Virus record (IMG/VR): IMGVR_UViG_3300042468_000790
Coordinates: 1 to 64,000 of that record
Reading direction: 5' to 3' (one strand)
DNA length: 64,000 nucleotides
Source of the DNA: a virus
Under the pieces are notes generated by a model. The model saw nothing but the letters and a program-made list of their open reading frames with translations, was not told where the DNA came from and ran no database searches. Each line of letters begins with the position of its first letter. Positions within the stretch are counted from its first letter, which is position 1. This document shows, in pieces, positions 26,824 to 35,889 of the stretch. The position numbers and the translations under genes were made by a program.

Positions 26824-28305
26824 CTATTTAATTACTAAAAGAATGTTATTATCAATATGATTATTTGAATTTGGAAGATTCATCAATTTAATATAATCTA
26901 AAGAATACTCATTTTTCAAGTTTAAAAGTATTGCTTTAAATGAATCATAAGTTGAAATGGTTAAATCTTCTACAATAAAAATGCCACCTGGTTTAAGTTT
27001 ATAAATGGACTCTTTAAAAAAGTTTAGATTGGAAATAAATTCGTGCTTTCCATCATCAATAATCACATCAAACTCAATATCATTAAGAGAATCATTTTTC
27101 CACATATTTTGAATTGACTGTGGATTATCTTGGTTACAATAAAAATATTCAACATCAAGATCTGAAATGGTTAAAAACGTTTCTTCATCAACATCTGCGG
27201 CATAAATTTTTGCCTTTGAGAAATATTCTCTCCAGCTCTTTATTGAAGACCCGTGATAAATTCCCACTTCAAAAAAGTTAATTTTTTCGTCTCTAAAATT
27301 CTTAAAAAAGTAATTATAAAGAGCAGAGTAATTATGCCAATTCGAGCACTTGTCTGATCCATGCTTCTCAAGGATACTGCAAAGGTCAGTTCTGTTTGCT
27401 AACTTATCTAAATCTAAAAATGAAAGAATTTCATTCTCAGCAATTTCAAGTGAAGTATTTTCCATGTAGTTTAATAATTCAGTATTTTTTAATTCGCTAA
27501 TACCAGTAAAATGGTAGTTATCATTATTTACACCACTCCAAAGGAATGGTCTATTTTCGTATCTTAACACCCGATATAAGAAAGAAAATCTTGGAAAAGT
27601 TCTAGGTAATTTTCCATCTAGTATATATCGGTACACCAAACAGTTCAAAACATCTTGATCGCCACAAGACCATTGAAATTCTGGGTCTGGATTATGATTA
27701 GGACTCTTTGCGATTAAATCTTTATTCTTACATAAGTCAAGATACTCAGAAATAAATTGTCTTCCAAAATTATTATTTCTTACCAAGACTCTTGCAGCAT
27801 TGATGAGATGTGAATTTTTCACTACTCGTTTTTCATCTTCACTGAAGAAATAATCTAATGTATATTCTTTGACAGATGACTTTACATAACAACCTTCCCT
27901 TTCCATCTGAAACCAAACATCACTTGAGTTCTCACTCAACATAGTTTCAGAAATGGATGTAATGTTCTCCCAATCAGTTTGCCAATACTGTTCGTTCTTA
28001 ATAAAATTACCATCGTGATATAAAAGTAAAGAACCCTCTGGAATGTTCTTTAATGTATAGTCAATCAGAAATGGTTTAAAGTCAAAATAACCAAAATTAT
28101 GAACGTGAGTGTTTTGGTCTAAAGGTTCATCATAACAATTACAAATGTCTTCACTATTAGGAAGAAGTTTTAAAGTTCGTTTTGTATGAACAAAAATATC
28201 TTCAAAAAATGGTGCTAAACGTTCTTTAATTTGGTTAGATGTTTCTAATAAAGAAAATCCCTCATCATATGGTGGACCTTCGGAGCAAAAAGATAATAGA
28301 TACAT
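26824..28305 (-). CDS. Bifunctional protein: glycan-modifying domain fused to methyltransferase
   Basis: 493 residues from MYLLSFCSEG (ATG 28305). A longer frame starts at TTG 28314. Residues 1-300 resemble GT-A-like proteins of capsule loci (LLLYHDGNF, QWSCGDQDVLN). Residues about 310-493 are a class I methyltransferase: FFEVGIYHGSSIKSWREYF, IYAADVDEE, FDVIIDDGKHEF and LKPGGIFIVEDL. The second half resembles the separate methyltransferase at 23295, suggesting duplication and fusion. Confidence 0.75.
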   Translation of the reverse strand: MYLLSFCSEGPPYDEGFSLLETSNQIKERLAPFFEDIFVHTKRTLKLLPNSEDICNCYDEPLDQNTHVHNFGYFDFKPFLIDYTLKNIPEGSLLLYHDGNFIKNEQYWQTDWENITSISETMLSENSSDVWFQMEREGCYVKSSVKEYTLDYFFSEDEKRVVKNSHLINAARVLVRNNNFGRQFISEYLDLCKNKDLIAKSPNHNPDPEFQWSCGDQDVLNCLVYRYILDGKLPRTFPRFSFLYRVLRYENRPFLWSGVNNDNYHFTGISELKNTELLNYMENTSLEIAENEILSFLDLDKLANRTDLCSILEKHGSDKCSNWHNYSALYNYFFKNFRDEKINFFEVGIYHGSSIKSWREYFSKAKIYAADVDEETFLTISDLDVEYFYCNQDNPQSIQNMWKNDSLNDIEFDVIIDDGKHEFISNLNFFKESIYKLKPGGIFIVEDLTISTYDSFKAILLNLKNEYSLDYIKLMNLPNSNNHIDNNILLVIK

Positions 28306-28310
28306 AATAA

Positions 28311-29309
28311 TCAATAATTAACTACTTCAATAAGTTCTTTAACTCTGCTTATATAAGTATGATTTTCTTTAACAAAAAGCATTTGAGATTTAATTAAGTC
28401 ATAGTTCTCTTTTTCTTTTTGAGCATCAAAGAATAATTGATATGTATCCTCATTATAAATGATATTACCATCAAAAAATTCATATACTGGTTTTGAATTA
28501 GTAACTCCCAGTTGACCATAACTAATGTTTTTGAAATTCCTACAAGGAATATAACCCCACTCTTTAAATGCTTTGTGTCTTACATCGGGCGCAAGATAAG
28601 ATTTTTGAATTATTTTCCTCTGTTCTTCAAAAGATTGAGGACTAATCCAAGGGCAGTTATACTTAAATTCAATACCACCCTCTTCACAAGCCCGAATAAA
28701 AGGATTTAAATAAACTAAGTTATCATACTCGGGTGGTGCAGTTTTACAATCTTTTGGACCACCCTGCCCGCCGCCAATTGTTCCAGCAAAGAAGACATAA
28801 TTTTCTTTGGGAATATACATATCTTCTAAATTTATTTCATCGGGCAATAAGTCAGTTGCCCAAGTTGTATAAAAATAATCATATTCCGAACCTTTCTCAA
28901 AATAACAACCAGAACCAATCTTTGCTGCTTTACTGCGGTCTAAAGAATAGTTGTAATTTTTATCAACCCATTTATCAGCATTATATCTAACATCAATCAA
29001 TCGTCCAACCTTACCAAGATAAGCGCCTGCTCCAGGATTACCTTCTACACGATTATCTTTGTTTCCAATATAATGAACTGCATAAGTAGAGTTGCTAAAC
29101 AGTGGAATATTTGGATTTCCAATAACTGCCCACTGTTCAGTAAAAATCAAAGCATCATTGAATATTTGAGGATCAAAATTATCTGAACCATCAATCCAAT
29201 AAGTTTCATATCCTAGTGCCTTAAAAGCATTATAATATCCGGAATGAATATATGAATGTGTATGAGAATATAATTTATATCCCCACACAATAACTCTTTT
29301 ATGTTTCAA
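28311..29309 (-). CDS. Putative GT-B-like glycosyltransferase
   Basis: 332 residues from a TTG start overlapping the upstream stop (TTGA). No ATG is nearby. RVIVWGYKLYSHTHSYIHSGY resembles an N-terminal GT-B strand. GCYFEKG, FFAGTIGGGQGG and a late SYGQLGVTNSKPVYEF give a GT-B-like plan without a recognised family. The operon context supports a glycan role. Confidence 0.55.
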   Translation of the reverse strand: MKHKRVIVWGYKLYSHTHSYIHSGYYNAFKALGYETYWIDGSDNFDPQIFNDALIFTEQWAVIGNPNIPLFSNSTYAVHYIGNKDNRVEGNPGAGAYLGKVGRLIDVRYNADKWVDKNYNYSLDRSKAAKIGSGCYFEKGSEYDYFYTTWATDLLPDEINLEDMYIPKENYVFFAGTIGGGQGGPKDCKTAPPEYDNLVYLNPFIRACEEGGIEFKYNCPWISPQSFEEQRKIIQKSYLAPDVRHKAFKEWGYIPCRNFKNISYGQLGVTNSKPVYEFFDGNIIYNEDTYQLFFDAQKEKENYDLIKSQMLFVKENHTYISRVKELIEVVNY

Positions 29310-30049
29310 AATGATACCCCCAAATCTAATGACTTTGTTTTAATTTGATTATTTTTTAAATGATTTCTAAGTAATAGTTCAACACACCAAATATTTTCTT
29401 CAGACATTACTTGATGATAAACTGGTTCAAAATGATAATATAGACTACTCCAAACATTCATAATTTTAGGAGATCCCATTCCAAACCAATCACTAATCAT
29501 ACCTGAAGGTTGATTTAAATCTTGATAATATAAGATATCTGATTCAAATTTTGAATTTAAAAAATCTATCTTAACAGAAGGGCTTACATCATATCTTAAA
29601 GTAATTACAAAATCATACTTTACATTATTTTCAATAGAATAATTTTCCCTAAGAAAATTGACCACCATTTTACTATAGCATTGACTATGGCATCTATCAA
29701 TAGTATACTTTTCAAAAAATTCTATTCCATTTGGATCATCCAACCCATAATCAAAACATTTTTTAATGTTTTCTTCTGTTACTTTAATATTTGAATTTTC
29801 CCAAAGTTTTGGTTTTTCAAAGTAAAAAGATTTTGGAGCATAGATATCTAAAAGTTTTTTATCCATATCAATGTCACAAGATCTACCCCAATGCCCTGGA
29901 GTTCTTTTGCCATAATCTAGATTATTAGGATCATACCAACAATGTAGAAAAACGTCTACATCATTACCATCTATGAGAGTTTGTTTAATTCTTTGAGAAG
30001 TTTGTATGGCATTACGTGGTTGACCAGACAAACATAATGCAATTTTCAT
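29306..30049 (-). CDS. Putative glycosyltransferase of the SGQP type (second copy)
   Basis: 247 residues opening MKIALCLSGQPRNAIQTSQ, with VDVFLHCWYDP and DFVITLRYDV. It shares these with the 292-residue gene at 23869, so the two are probably distant paralogues. It overlaps the upstream epimerase by 4 bp. Confidence 0.6.
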   Translation of the reverse strand: MKIALCLSGQPRNAIQTSQRIKQTLIDGNDVDVFLHCWYDPNNLDYGKRTPGHWGRSCDIDMDKKLLDIYAPKSFYFEKPKLWENSNIKVTEENIKKCFDYGLDDPNGIEFFEKYTIDRCHSQCYSKMVVNFLRENYSIENNVKYDFVITLRYDVSPSVKIDFLNSKFESDILYYQDLNQPSGMISDWFGMGSPKIMNVWSSLYYHFEPVYHQVMSEENIWCVELLLRNHLKNNQIKTKSLDLGVSF

Positions 30050-31035
30050 AAGGAAATTTCTTTTACCACTTTTTTAATTAAAAATTCAATATTTGTATTA
30101 GGTTCCCATCCCAAAATTTGTTTTGCTTTTTGATAAGTTCCCTTAGAATATTTATTGGTTTCTTTTGCAACAATTTGCTTATCGAGTGAATAAAACCCAT
30201 CGAATAGTTCTGGATAATTATCCCAAAGTTTTGATGCTTCTCTATAAATTGGTTTAATATTTGTGTTAAACACTTCACAGATATAACTTGCGATTTGATT
30301 TACAGAAACAAGTGTCCCCGTACAAACATTAAAGGTATCATCTGGTTTTTTCTCTAAACATAAATCAATCAATTTGACAACATCATCAACATGAATATAA
30401 TCTCTACTCTGTTCACCATTAGAATGTAGTATTGGAGAATTATTATTCATAATTTCCCTAACAATATAGTTAATCAAAGGTGGGTGTTTTCTATGAATAT
30501 CTTGTCTTGGACCAAATACATTAAAAAATCTGAGTGTAGTAACTGGCATACCATAATTTAATCGGTATGATTCGCAAACTTCCTCAGACATTTTTTTAGA
30601 TAAAGAATACCAAAGTCTTGGATTTACTTTTAAATCTTCAGTAAAAACTTTTTCTTTATTATTCTCGTAAACTGCACTTGTACTTGCAAAAATTACATGG
30701 GGAACATTCCATTTCCTAGCACATTCAAGAATATTCATTGTGCCAGAAACATTTACATTAATAGTTTCAACTGCATTAGTTTCACAATCAGGAAGTGCGG
30801 TAATAGCGGCAAGATGAATAATACAATCATAATCATCTTTGATTAATTCATTTAGATTAGAATTACAAATACTAAGATTATAAAATTTTCCAAAAGTTTC
30901 ACCGTTAATGGTTAAATTTTCCAAATATCCATTTCTTAAATTATCAATAAATGTAAGTATGTGTCCTTTTTTATATAAGTAATATCCTAAAGTAGATCCT
31001 ATTCCACCTGCCGCTCCTGTTAAAAGTATTTTCAT
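30046..31035 (-). CDS. NAD-dependent nucleotide-sugar epimerase/dehydratase
   Basis: 329 residues. NAD site LLTGAAGGIGSTLGYYLYKK, ASTSAVYE, catalytic YSLSK and RFFNVFGPRQDIHRKHPP mark a GalE-like extended SDR. It is the second epimerase of the operon and differs clearly from the first, so it probably makes a different sugar. Confidence 0.85.
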   Translation of the reverse strand: MKILLTGAAGGIGSTLGYYLYKKGHILTFIDNLRNGYLENLTINGETFGKFYNLSICNSNLNELIKDDYDCIIHLAAITALPDCETNAVETINVNVSGTMNILECARKWNVPHVIFASTSAVYENNKEKVFTEDLKVNPRLWYSLSKKMSEEVCESYRLNYGMPVTTLRFFNVFGPRQDIHRKHPPLINYIVREIMNNNSPILHSNGEQSRDYIHVDDVVKLIDLCLEKKPDDTFNVCTGTLVSVNQIASYICEVFNTNIKPIYREASKLWDNYPELFDGFYSLDKQIVAKETNKYSKGTYQKAKQILGWEPNTNIEFLIKKVVKEISL

Positions 31036-32090
31036 TTTAAGAACTCCTTTAAATTATCACTATTTCTTGGTATATTAATTGCCTCGCAAGAAGGATATGG
31101 ATTACTTTTTGCAAAATCATTAATGATCACTCTCTTACAATGAGGTAATCCCATAACTAGTTCATCATATAAAATATTTTTTTCTTCTAATTCAGAGACC
31201 GTTATATCTTTCATATGTTTTGGTCTACTTGTTGTCAAAATTATTTTTACTTTACCTGATGCATATAAAGAATTTAAATAATTAATATTGTCTTGAAGAG
31301 GATCGGCATTACCAATATAAGGTGGAAAATGTATAGAAGAGTTTGTTACCAAAGTTCCATCGATATCAACAAATAAACACTTATATTGAGATTTATACTT
31401 GTTCCAAGATTCAAGCGTTCCCCAATCTTTAAAATTAAAAGTTTTAAGACCATAAAAAGTAGAACCAGATAACATCATCTCAAATATAATATGGCTAATA
31501 TAGCACTCACCTTCCATGTCTTTTAGTTTCTCATAGGTAACACAAAATTCTTTTGCATCAGAGAAAGCATATCCACCACTGGAAAAAGTAGAACTAATAA
31601 CTTGTTTTTCTACAATATTAGTTACTATTTCATTAATATCAAGTTCAATATAACTTTTAGTTCTAGCATTAATATTATCCATATCATTTAAGTCAAAATA
31701 TGCAATTTGGTTTTTTTCTTCTACCAATTCACATTCATAATATCCATCAGAATCTTTAATAAAAATGAATCCATCTAATGAATTTTTATTTAAAAAATTA
31801 TAAACAGTCTCTGACTGAGATTTAGTTTGATTGGATAGTAGAATAATATTTGATTTTTTATTTAATTGAAGTTCTTCAAGTTCTTCAGTAAAACCTTTTA
31901 TAAAATTATATTTGTCTTCATGTTCTTGAAGGCAAATAAAATATATACTTTCAAAAAAATCTAAATTTAATCCTAATATAGATTCCGTAACCATAAATCT
32001 ATTAGTCATTGGATGTGTTAGCATCCATTTTGGTCTCATATTTGGGAAACGACTAGACCTTCCCGCCATAGGAATTATTAAAGTCCGCAT
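31032..32090 (-). CDS. Sugar/choline nucleotidyltransferase fused to HAD phosphatase
   Basis: 352 residues. Residues 1-235 have the nucleotidyltransferase start IIPMAGRSSRFPNMRPK and the product-site segment LKTFNFKDWGTLESW. Residues about 238-352 are a HAD-like domain with FVDIDGTLV (two catalytic Asp) and ILTTSRP. It overlaps the upstream kinase gene by 38 bp. The pair looks like an activation pathway: kinase, then NDP transfer, with the HAD domain removing a phosphate or acting as editor. The substrate could be choline-like or a sugar. Confidence 0.75.
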   Translation of the reverse strand: MRTLIIPMAGRSSRFPNMRPKWMLTHPMTNRFMVTESILGLNLDFFESIYFICLQEHEDKYNFIKGFTEELEELQLNKKSNIILLSNQTKSQSETVYNFLNKNSLDGFIFIKDSDGYYECELVEEKNQIAYFDLNDMDNINARTKSYIELDINEIVTNIVEKQVISSTFSSGGYAFSDAKEFCVTYEKLKDMEGECYISHIIFEMMLSGSTFYGLKTFNFKDWGTLESWNKYKSQYKCLFVDIDGTLVTNSSIHFPPYIGNADPLQDNINYLNSLYASGKVKIILTTSRPKHMKDITVSELEEKNILYDELVMGLPHCKRVIINDFAKSNPYPSCEAINIPRNSDNLKEFLK

Positions 32091-32880
32091 ATAACTTTGA
32101 CGATTTTACCATTGTATCAAGTATACTTCTTTGATCAGAAAAAGTCAAGTAAGGTTCAATTCTCAAACTATTCATTGCTTCTAAAATATCAAATTCATCA
32201 GTATCAATAAATTTAGAGTATCTATAATAAAGTTGATTCCAGATATGTTTATAAATTTGCTCCAATCTATTTGACTGTATGTTTTGAGTTTTGATACCCC
32301 AGAGATGGTAAAGATCTTGTTTCAATTTGACAAGATCAGAAATAAAACTATCAACATAACAGTCAAGAAAATCAATAAAAAATAATCTATTTTTATGAAA
32401 AATAATATTATTAAAAGTTAAATCTCCATGACAAAAAGTTTTAGGAACATAAACATCTTGCTTACCAATTAAAAGTTCAATGTATTCCAAATAATTCTTA
32501 TAACAAGTTTTATTTTTTAAAAATTTAATTTTTTCATCAATATTTGGTTGAACATTAATCAATCGATAGTTTGAAATAAGAGAATCAAAATATTCAAATA
32601 AAGTATCAATGACAAATTCTATGTCCTTAATAGAAGATGTAGAAAAAAATTTCACAAAAGATTTTCCAGGAATGTATTCCATATCAAAATACCCGTCCTG
32701 AATATTATGAACTTTGGGGGTATCTATATTCTTTAAAATTCGATGAGAAAATAAAACTTGTTTATTAACTTGTAAAGAAAGTCTTGAGTTATAATTGATT
32801 GATGAAGAATATTTTCTAAGTACTCTGCTATCAATTAATTCAAGTTTACATCCAGATAATCCTACAGAAAAATCTAACAT
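32053..32880 (-). CDS. APH/choline-kinase-like kinase
   Basis: 275 residues. The Brenner-like catalytic motif TFCHGDLTFNNIIF (about 160-173) and FIDFLDCYVDS (metal-binding Asp) identify an aminoglycoside-phosphotransferase/choline-kinase fold. The N-terminal nucleotide loop is divergent. Coupled to the downstream nucleotidyltransferase, it recalls the LicA-LicC choline pair, but sugar kinases share this fold. Confidence 0.75.
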   Translation of the reverse strand: MLDFSVGLSGCKLELIDSRVLRKYSSSINYNSRLSLQVNKQVLFSHRILKNIDTPKVHNIQDGYFDMEYIPGKSFVKFFSTSSIKDIEFVIDTLFEYFDSLISNYRLINVQPNIDEKIKFLKNKTCYKNYLEYIELLIGKQDVYVPKTFCHGDLTFNNIIFHKNRLFFIDFLDCYVDSFISDLVKLKQDLYHLWGIKTQNIQSNRLEQIYKHIWNQLYYRYSKFIDTDEFDILEAMNSLRIEPYLTFSDQRSILDTMVKSSKLYADFNNSYGGKV

Positions 32881-32923
32881 TGAGGATATTGATAAATTTT
32901 ATGCTACTTTCATTAGAAATAAT

Positions 32924-33856
32924 TTAAATAATATTTTCCAAATACCACTTATAAGTTGATTGAATACCTTCACGAAGACCAATTTTGGGATTCCAACCAA
33001 GTGCTTTAATTTTATCCACATTCAAAAGTTTTCTTGGTGTTCCATTTGGTTTTGTTGCATCCCAATTGATATGACGGTCATAACCAACAACATCAGAAAT
33101 TGTTTCTGCCAGTTGTTTAATTGTCACATCCTCACCAGTCCCAACATTAATATGTTCTGGATTATTATAATTTTTCATAGAAATATAACATGCTTCAGCC
33201 AAATCGTCAACATGAAGAAATTCTCTCATAGCAGAACCATCTCCCCATAGTTTCACTTCCCAATGTTCGCTATGGTTAAGGGAATTATGAAACTTAGCAA
33301 TCATCGCAGGAAGAACGTGCCCAGTCTCCCAATCAAAGTTATCATAAGGACCATAAAGATTTGTAGGCATTAAAGAAATTGCCTTAAACCCATATTGCTT
33401 ATAATATGCTTGACACATTTTAACGCCAGCAATTTTTGCTATTGCATAAGCATCATTTGTAGGTTCTAGAGGGCTTGATAATAGTTGATCTTCAGTAATC
33501 GGTTGTTTAGCAAGTTTTGGATAAATGCAAGATGAACCAAGAAATAAAAGTTTCTTAACACCAAAATTATAAGATGAATTAATGATATTATTTTGTATCA
33601 TTAAGTTATCATATATGAATTCTCCAGGATAATTGTAATTTGCCATAATACCACCAACTTTTGCAGCGGCAAGAAAAACATATTCAGGTTCTTCTGAGCA
33701 AAAATATCTTTCAGTTTCATCTTGATTTGTAAAATCTACATCGTCACGAGTTCCTTTGATGATGTTAGTATATCCTTTACTTGCAAGATTTCTGACAATT
33801 GCAGATCCAACCATTCCGTTGGCACCTGCAACTAAAATTTTAGAATCACTGTCCAT
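32924..33856 (-). CDS. fcl: GDP-L-fucose synthase
   Basis: 310 residues from [14 protein letters not shown] (ATG 33856), overlapping gmd by 11 bp. It is an extended SDR with [18 protein letters not shown], the catalytic YAIAK, and an epimerase/reductase active-site region [21 protein letters not shown] typical of WcaG/Fcl. It converts GDP-4-keto-6-deoxymannose to GDP-L-fucose with NADPH. Confidence 0.93.
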   Translation of the reverse strand: MDSDSKILVAGANGMVGSAIVRNLASKGYTNIIKGTRDDVDFTNQDETERYFCSEEPEYVFLAAAKVGGIMANYNYPGEFIYDNLMIQNNIINSSYNFGVKKLLFLGSSCIYPKLAKQPITEDQLLSSPLEPTNDAYAIAKIAGVKMCQAYYKQYGFKAISLMPTNLYGPYDNFDWETGHVLPAMIAKFHNSLNHSEHWEVKLWGDGSAMREFLHVDDLAEACYISMKNYNNPEHINVGTGEDVTIKQLAETISDVVGYDRHINWDATKPNGTPRKLLNVDKIKALGWNPKIGLREGIQSTYKWYLENII

Positions 33857-34847
33857 AAATGCACATATCCTCAACTAATTGATTAAAAGAAATCTTAGGT
33901 TCCCAACCTAATTTTTTCTTTGCCTTAGAGGCATCCCCCAATAAAGTCTCTACTTCAGCAGGTCTAAAATATTTAGGATTGACTTTAATGACTGCTTTCT
34001 TAGTATTCCAATCATATCCCACCTCATCAAGACCTTCACCCATCCATTCAATCTTCATACCAAAGTAAGGTGCTGCTGCCTCAACGAACTCACGCACCGA
34101 GTACTGCTCTCCTGTGGCAATTACATAATCATCTGCCTCATCTTGCTTAAGCATTAACCACATCGCCTCTACGAAGTCCTTAGCGTGTCCCCAGTCCCTC
34201 TTTGAGTTTAGATTCCCGAGATATAATATATCTTGTTCCCCAGTTGAAATGCGTGATAATCCTCTAGTGATTTTTCTTGTAACAAAAGTTTCTCCTCTTC
34301 TAGGGGATTCGTGATTGAAAAGAATTCCAGAAGATGCATGTAATCCGTAAGATTCTCTGTAGTTTTTGACGATCCAGTATCCATATAATTTTGCAACTCC
34401 ATAAGGTGAACGAGGATAAAATGGTGTGGTTTCTTTCTGAGGTATCTCTTGAACTTTACCGAACATCTCAGAAGTAGATGCCTGATAAATTCGGGTTTTA
34501 TTCTCCATACCAAGAAGACGAACTGCCTCAAGAATACGAAGAGTGCCGAGACCATCAACCATACCAGTATACTCAGGTATCTCAAAAGACACTTTTACAT
34601 GACTCTGAGCACCCAGATTATATATTTCATCTGGTTGAACTTGCTGAATAACTCTTACAAGATTTGTGGAGTCAGTCAAATCACCATAGTGCAATTTGAT
34701 TTGATTGTAAATATGATCAATTCTTTGAGTATTGATTTGAGAAGCACGACGAATAATACCATGAACTTCATATCCTTTCTCTAGGAGAAGTTCGGCAAGA
34801 TATGATCCGTCTTGACCTGAAATTCCCGAAATTAAAGCAACTTTCAT
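33846..34847 (-). CDS. gmd: GDP-mannose 4,6-dehydratase
   Basis: 333 residues, close to the standard length. [19 protein letters not shown] (cofactor site), STSEMFG, YGVAK and [13 protein letters not shown] are Gmd hallmarks. It is the first gene of the glycan operon, directly after a fused terminator-promoter. It makes GDP-4-keto-6-deoxymannose for fcl. Confidence 0.95.
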   Translation of the reverse strand: MKVALISGISGQDGSYLAELLLEKGYEVHGIIRRASQINTQRIDHIYNQIKLHYGDLTDSTNLVRVIQQVQPDEIYNLGAQSHVKVSFEIPEYTGMVDGLGTLRILEAVRLLGMENKTRIYQASTSEMFGKVQEIPQKETTPFYPRSPYGVAKLYGYWIVKNYRESYGLHASSGILFNHESPRRGETFVTRKITRGLSRISTGEQDILYLGNLNSKRDWGHAKDFVEAMWLMLKQDEADDYVIATGEQYSVREFVEAAAPYFGMKIEWMGEGLDEVGYDWNTKKAVIKVNPKYFRPAEVETLLGDASKAKKKLGWEPKISFNQLVEDMCIYGQ

Positions 34848-34867
34848 ATAAGAACTACTTTTTTATT

Positions 34868-34896
34868 ATTATAGCAAAAAAGGAGAGTTTATGCAA
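34868..34896 (-). promoter_or_regulatory. Promoter of the glycan operon, built into a terminator
   Basis: TTGCAT (34891-34896) and TATAAT (34868-34873), spacer 17 bp. The -35 spans the loop of the upstream terminator hairpin, and the spacer is its 3' arm plus U-run. Confidence 0.7.
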
Positions 34897-34904
34897 CTCT
34901 CCTT
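34875..34904 (-). terminator. Terminator before the glycan operon
   Basis: Perfect 10-bp stem AAGGAGAGTT/AACTCTCCTT (34895-34904 with 34880-34889) and a run of T on the minus strand. Confidence 0.8.
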
Positions 34905-34928
34905 GTATAGCATGTAATAACCCTTTAA

Positions 34929-35027
34929 TCAAGGGGGAGTTGCGCTTCTCCAGGTTGCTCGCCACCAATTCTTTGACTGGAAATTGGAAACCAGACGGGA
35001 GTAACCTCCATCCGCACCAGTCGTCAT
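34929..35027 (-). CDS. Doubtful 32-residue ORF
   Basis: ATG 35027 follows a TATAAA-like sequence. The product is Trp/Arg rich (NWWRATWRSATPP). A second overlapping frame from 35040 is equally open. The base composition is more GC-rich than the surroundings, so this may be a remnant of acquired DNA. Otherwise 34905-35131 holds only the 25-bp repeat. Confidence 0.25.
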   Translation of the reverse strand: MTTGADGGYSRLVSNFQSKNWWRATWRSATPP

Positions 35028-35075
35028 TTATATCGCCCATACGACAAGGGCATTAAGGGGTCATATTTGACTCCA

Positions 35076-35147
35076 CCAGTACTTTTAGAGTCTCTCCGTG
35101 ACTAAAGGGGGTTCATCACCGACCAGTACTTTTAGAGACTCTCCGTG
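35076..35147 (-). repeat. 25-bp direct repeat at a gene's 3' end
   Basis: Copies at 35076-35100 and 35123-35147 differ at one base. The second includes the last codons of the gene ending at 35132. Confidence 0.7.
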
Positions 35148-35389
35148 TCTTCATCATCGTCTCTTATATAACAAGGTACTCTATCAGGGTCCAACCATTT
35201 AGCATAATTAAAGTCTTCCATAGCAGTCAAGCACTGCATCTGATTATCAAACAGATAGATATCATTCCATCGTTTGGTATAATAATCTTTTTTCTGAAGG
35301 CGATAATCGGGTTTGTTGTTAAGTTCAATAATACCCTTTTCTACAAACCGATATTCTTCTCGTTCCAAGAGAACTTTAGATTGAATCAT
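35132..35389 (-). CDS. Hypothetical protein, 85 residues
   Basis: A charged protein starting MIQSKVLLEREEY and ending in an acidic DDDEDTESL. It overlaps the upstream gene by 4 bp (two-gene operon under the promoter at 35625). No family is recognised. Confidence 0.7.
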   Translation of the reverse strand: MIQSKVLLEREEYRFVEKGIIELNNKPDYRLQKKDYYTKRWNDIYLFDNQMQCLTAMEDFNYAKWLDPDRVPCYIRDDDEDTESL

Positions 35390-35601
35390 TTTACTTCAAC
35401 AGTTTCAAGGTCCTGAATAAGATAATCAATTAGAATGTCATAGTTATCCAAAGCATCCTCAGAGAACATTACACCTTCATTTTGATAATATCGACGAATT
35501 TTTTTGTAAAGTTTTGGACTCTTTACATCAAGATAAAAATCACCATTCGCGGCGGCACGAAGAGTACTAAGTTCTTTCTTGAATTTGATAGTCAGAGACA
35601 T
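35386..35601 (-). CDS. Hypothetical protein, 71 residues
   Basis: Starts MSLTIKFKKELSTLRAAANG. It is small, basic at the N-terminus and acidic at the C-terminus. It is the first gene after a perfect consensus promoter, so probably expressed early. Function is unknown. Confidence 0.7.
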   Translation of the reverse strand: MSLTIKFKKELSTLRAAANGDFYLDVKSPKLYKKIRRYYQNEGVMFSEDALDNYDILIDYLIQDLETVEVK

Positions 35602-35624
35602 CGCTTTGATTTGTTTACCTTGTT

Positions 35625-35653
35625 ATTATAGAGTGATTTGAGTTTTATGTCAA
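35625..35653 (-). promoter_or_regulatory. Consensus promoter for 35601 leftward
   Basis: TTGACA (35648-35653), 17-bp spacer, TATAAT (35625-35630). Confidence 0.85.
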
Positions 35654-35677
35654 GTGTACCAGTCTCGGAACTGGCAA

Positions 35678-35751
35678 TCGGGCATAGAGGATTTGAACCT
35701 CTGACCTTTCCGGCCCAAGCGGAACGCGCTACCAAACTGCGCTAATGCCCG
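35678..35751 (-). tRNA. tRNA-Pro (UGG), copy 1
   Basis: Full cloverleaf, 74 nt. Anticodon stem TTCCG/CGGAA with loop CTTGGGC. C1-G72 and A73 fit proline identity. No CCA is enco­ded. Confidence 0.93.
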
Positions 35752-35764
35752 TATTTCTTTATGT

Positions 35765-35793
35765 ATAATACCATGACTACCCCATCATGTCAA
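35765..35793 (-). promoter_or_regulatory. Promoter for tRNA-Pro copy 1
   Basis: TTGACA (35788-35793), 17 bp, TATTAT (35765-35770), lying between tRNA-Ser and tRNA-Pro. Confidence 0.8.
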
Positions 35794-35795
35794 TA

Positions 35796-35878
35796 CGGAA
35801 AGAACAGGAATCGAACCTGCGAAGTTTTTACACCCAGCCGCTTTCAAGGCGGTGTCCTCGACCAACCGGACTCTTTCC
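35796..35878 (-). tRNA. tRNA-Ser (UGA)
   Basis: 83 nt, class II with a long variable arm and G73. Anticodon loop CTTGAAA reads UCA. Confidence 0.92.
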
Positions 35879-35889
35879 AAAATAAGTCC

